Under the pieces are notes generated by a model, which had not been told where the DNA came from, ran no database searches, and saw only the letters and a program-made list of their open reading frames with translations. Positions 6,111-6,272 of a stretch of DNA of 6,272 nucleotides are shown here, in pieces. Within the stretch, counting starts at the first letter, position 1. Each line of letters starts with the position of its first letter. The stretch comes from DATGEP01 sp035310125 (GTDB lineage Bacteria; Chloroflexota; Ktedonobacteria; Ktedonobacterales; JADMIN01). A program made the position numbers and the translations under genes. The stretch spans positions 1 through 6,272 of the forward strand of contig DATGEP010000022.1 of NCBI GenBank assembly GCA_035310125.1. Direction: 5' to 3'.

Positions 6111-6132
6111 ACGAGCGCGAACGACACCTTGC

Positions 6133-6139
6133 GGGAGGA
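6133..6139 (+). promoter_or_regulatory. Shine-Dalgarno-like site of the 3' partial gene
   Basis: GGGAGGA at 6133-6139 is a strong match to the anti-Shine-Dalgarno and lies 11 nt before the GTG at 6151. The spacing is slightly long but acceptable. A weaker GGGGAG (6179-6184) precedes an alternative in-frame ATG at 6196. Confidence 0.5.
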
Positions 6140-6150
6140 ACAACGCGGAC

Positions 6151-6272
6151 GTGAAGCCCATCACTAGCTGGATATCGCGGGGAGAAGCGATACGCATGCT
6201 TGTCGCCGTGGCCGTCGCGGTGATATTGATCGTGCTACTGGTCTCCCGGCTGCACAGCGCTGTCTCCGCGAC
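6151..6272 (+). CDS. Start of a membrane-anchored or secreted protein, 3'-truncated, function unknown
   Basis: The reading frame is open from GTG 6151 to the window end (40 complete codons). The nearest upstream in-frame stop is at 6103-6105. The N-terminus reads as a short basic segment (MKPITSWISRGEAIRM), then a strongly hydrophobic stretch LVAVAVAVILIVLLV and SRLHSAVSA. This is typical of an uncleaved anchor or signal sequence with the body outside the membrane. ATG 6196 is an alternative start that would give a shorter n-region. Genes at this place in oxidase operons often encode Sco/SenC copper chaperones, thioredoxin-like proteins or cytochrome c, and all of these can have such an N-terminus. 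No diagnostic motif is inside the window, so I assign no function. It is separated from ctaB by 288 nt and may be its own transcription unit. Confidence 0.55.
   Translation, partial: MKPITSWISRGEAIRMLVAVAVAVILIVLLVSRLHSAVSA

Noticed and set aside
5891..6154. Possible 87-residue ORF across the tandem repeats
   Set aside because: Its N-terminal part is only the frame-cycling translation of the 16-bp repeat, the GTG start abuts TAGGAG with no spacing, and the rest resembles no protein family.

Overview
This window carries most of an aa3-type (A-family) cytochrome c oxidase operon, all on the + strand. The order is a 5'-truncated cupredoxin gene, coxB (subunit II), coxA (subunit I), coxC (subunit III), ctaG (Bacillus-type Caa3 assembly factor) and ctaB (protoheme IX farnesyltransferase). 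A tandem-repeat-containing intergenic region and the first ~40 codons of a membrane-anchored protein of unknown function follow. The sequence is GC-rich and bacterial. Three things suggest a terrestrial, monoderm-like lineage, with Chloroflexota my best guess and Actinomycetota an alternative: the PF09678-type CtaG instead of Cox11, a secreted cupredoxin next to the oxidase, and no cytochrome c domain. This is inference; no rRNA or other phylogenetic marker is present.

Layout: 1-501 is the C-terminal 166 residues of a cupredoxin. 528-1364 is coxB, with a complete CuA site. 1380-3299 is coxA, with all haem and CuB ligands. 3300-3377 holds a strong stem-loop and the coxC ribosome binding site. 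3378-3989 is coxC, 3994-4890 is ctaG and 4966-5862 is ctaB. 5863-6150 is non-coding, with 4.6 copies of a 16-bp direct repeat, a short GC hairpin and an inverted-repeat pair. 6151-6272 is the start of a further gene. Gaps of 4-78 nt on one strand suggest co-transcription through ctaB. The operon promoter lies upstream of the window.

How the genes work together: CtaB makes haem O from haem B. Haem A synthase, which is not in the window, would convert that to haem A. CtaG helps deliver copper. CoxA, CoxB and CoxC form the oxygen-reducing, proton-pumping core. The cupredoxin is a candidate electron carrier or copper-handling partner, because no CXXCH cytochrome c is encoded here.

The genes are ordinary members of known families, but the oxidase departs from textbook residues. 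The K-channel lysine of CoxA (Val420) and the K-channel entry glutamate of CoxB (Gln102) are both replaced, while the D-channel is intact. The Mg-site aspartate of CoxA is Gly470, and CoxA has an extra N-terminal pair of membrane helices. The cupredoxin keeps a CuA-like Cys-x3-Cys pair but lacks the following His and Met. These points, plus the repeat and the coxA-coxC hairpin, are the observations most worth checking. I see no evidence of a wholly new system.
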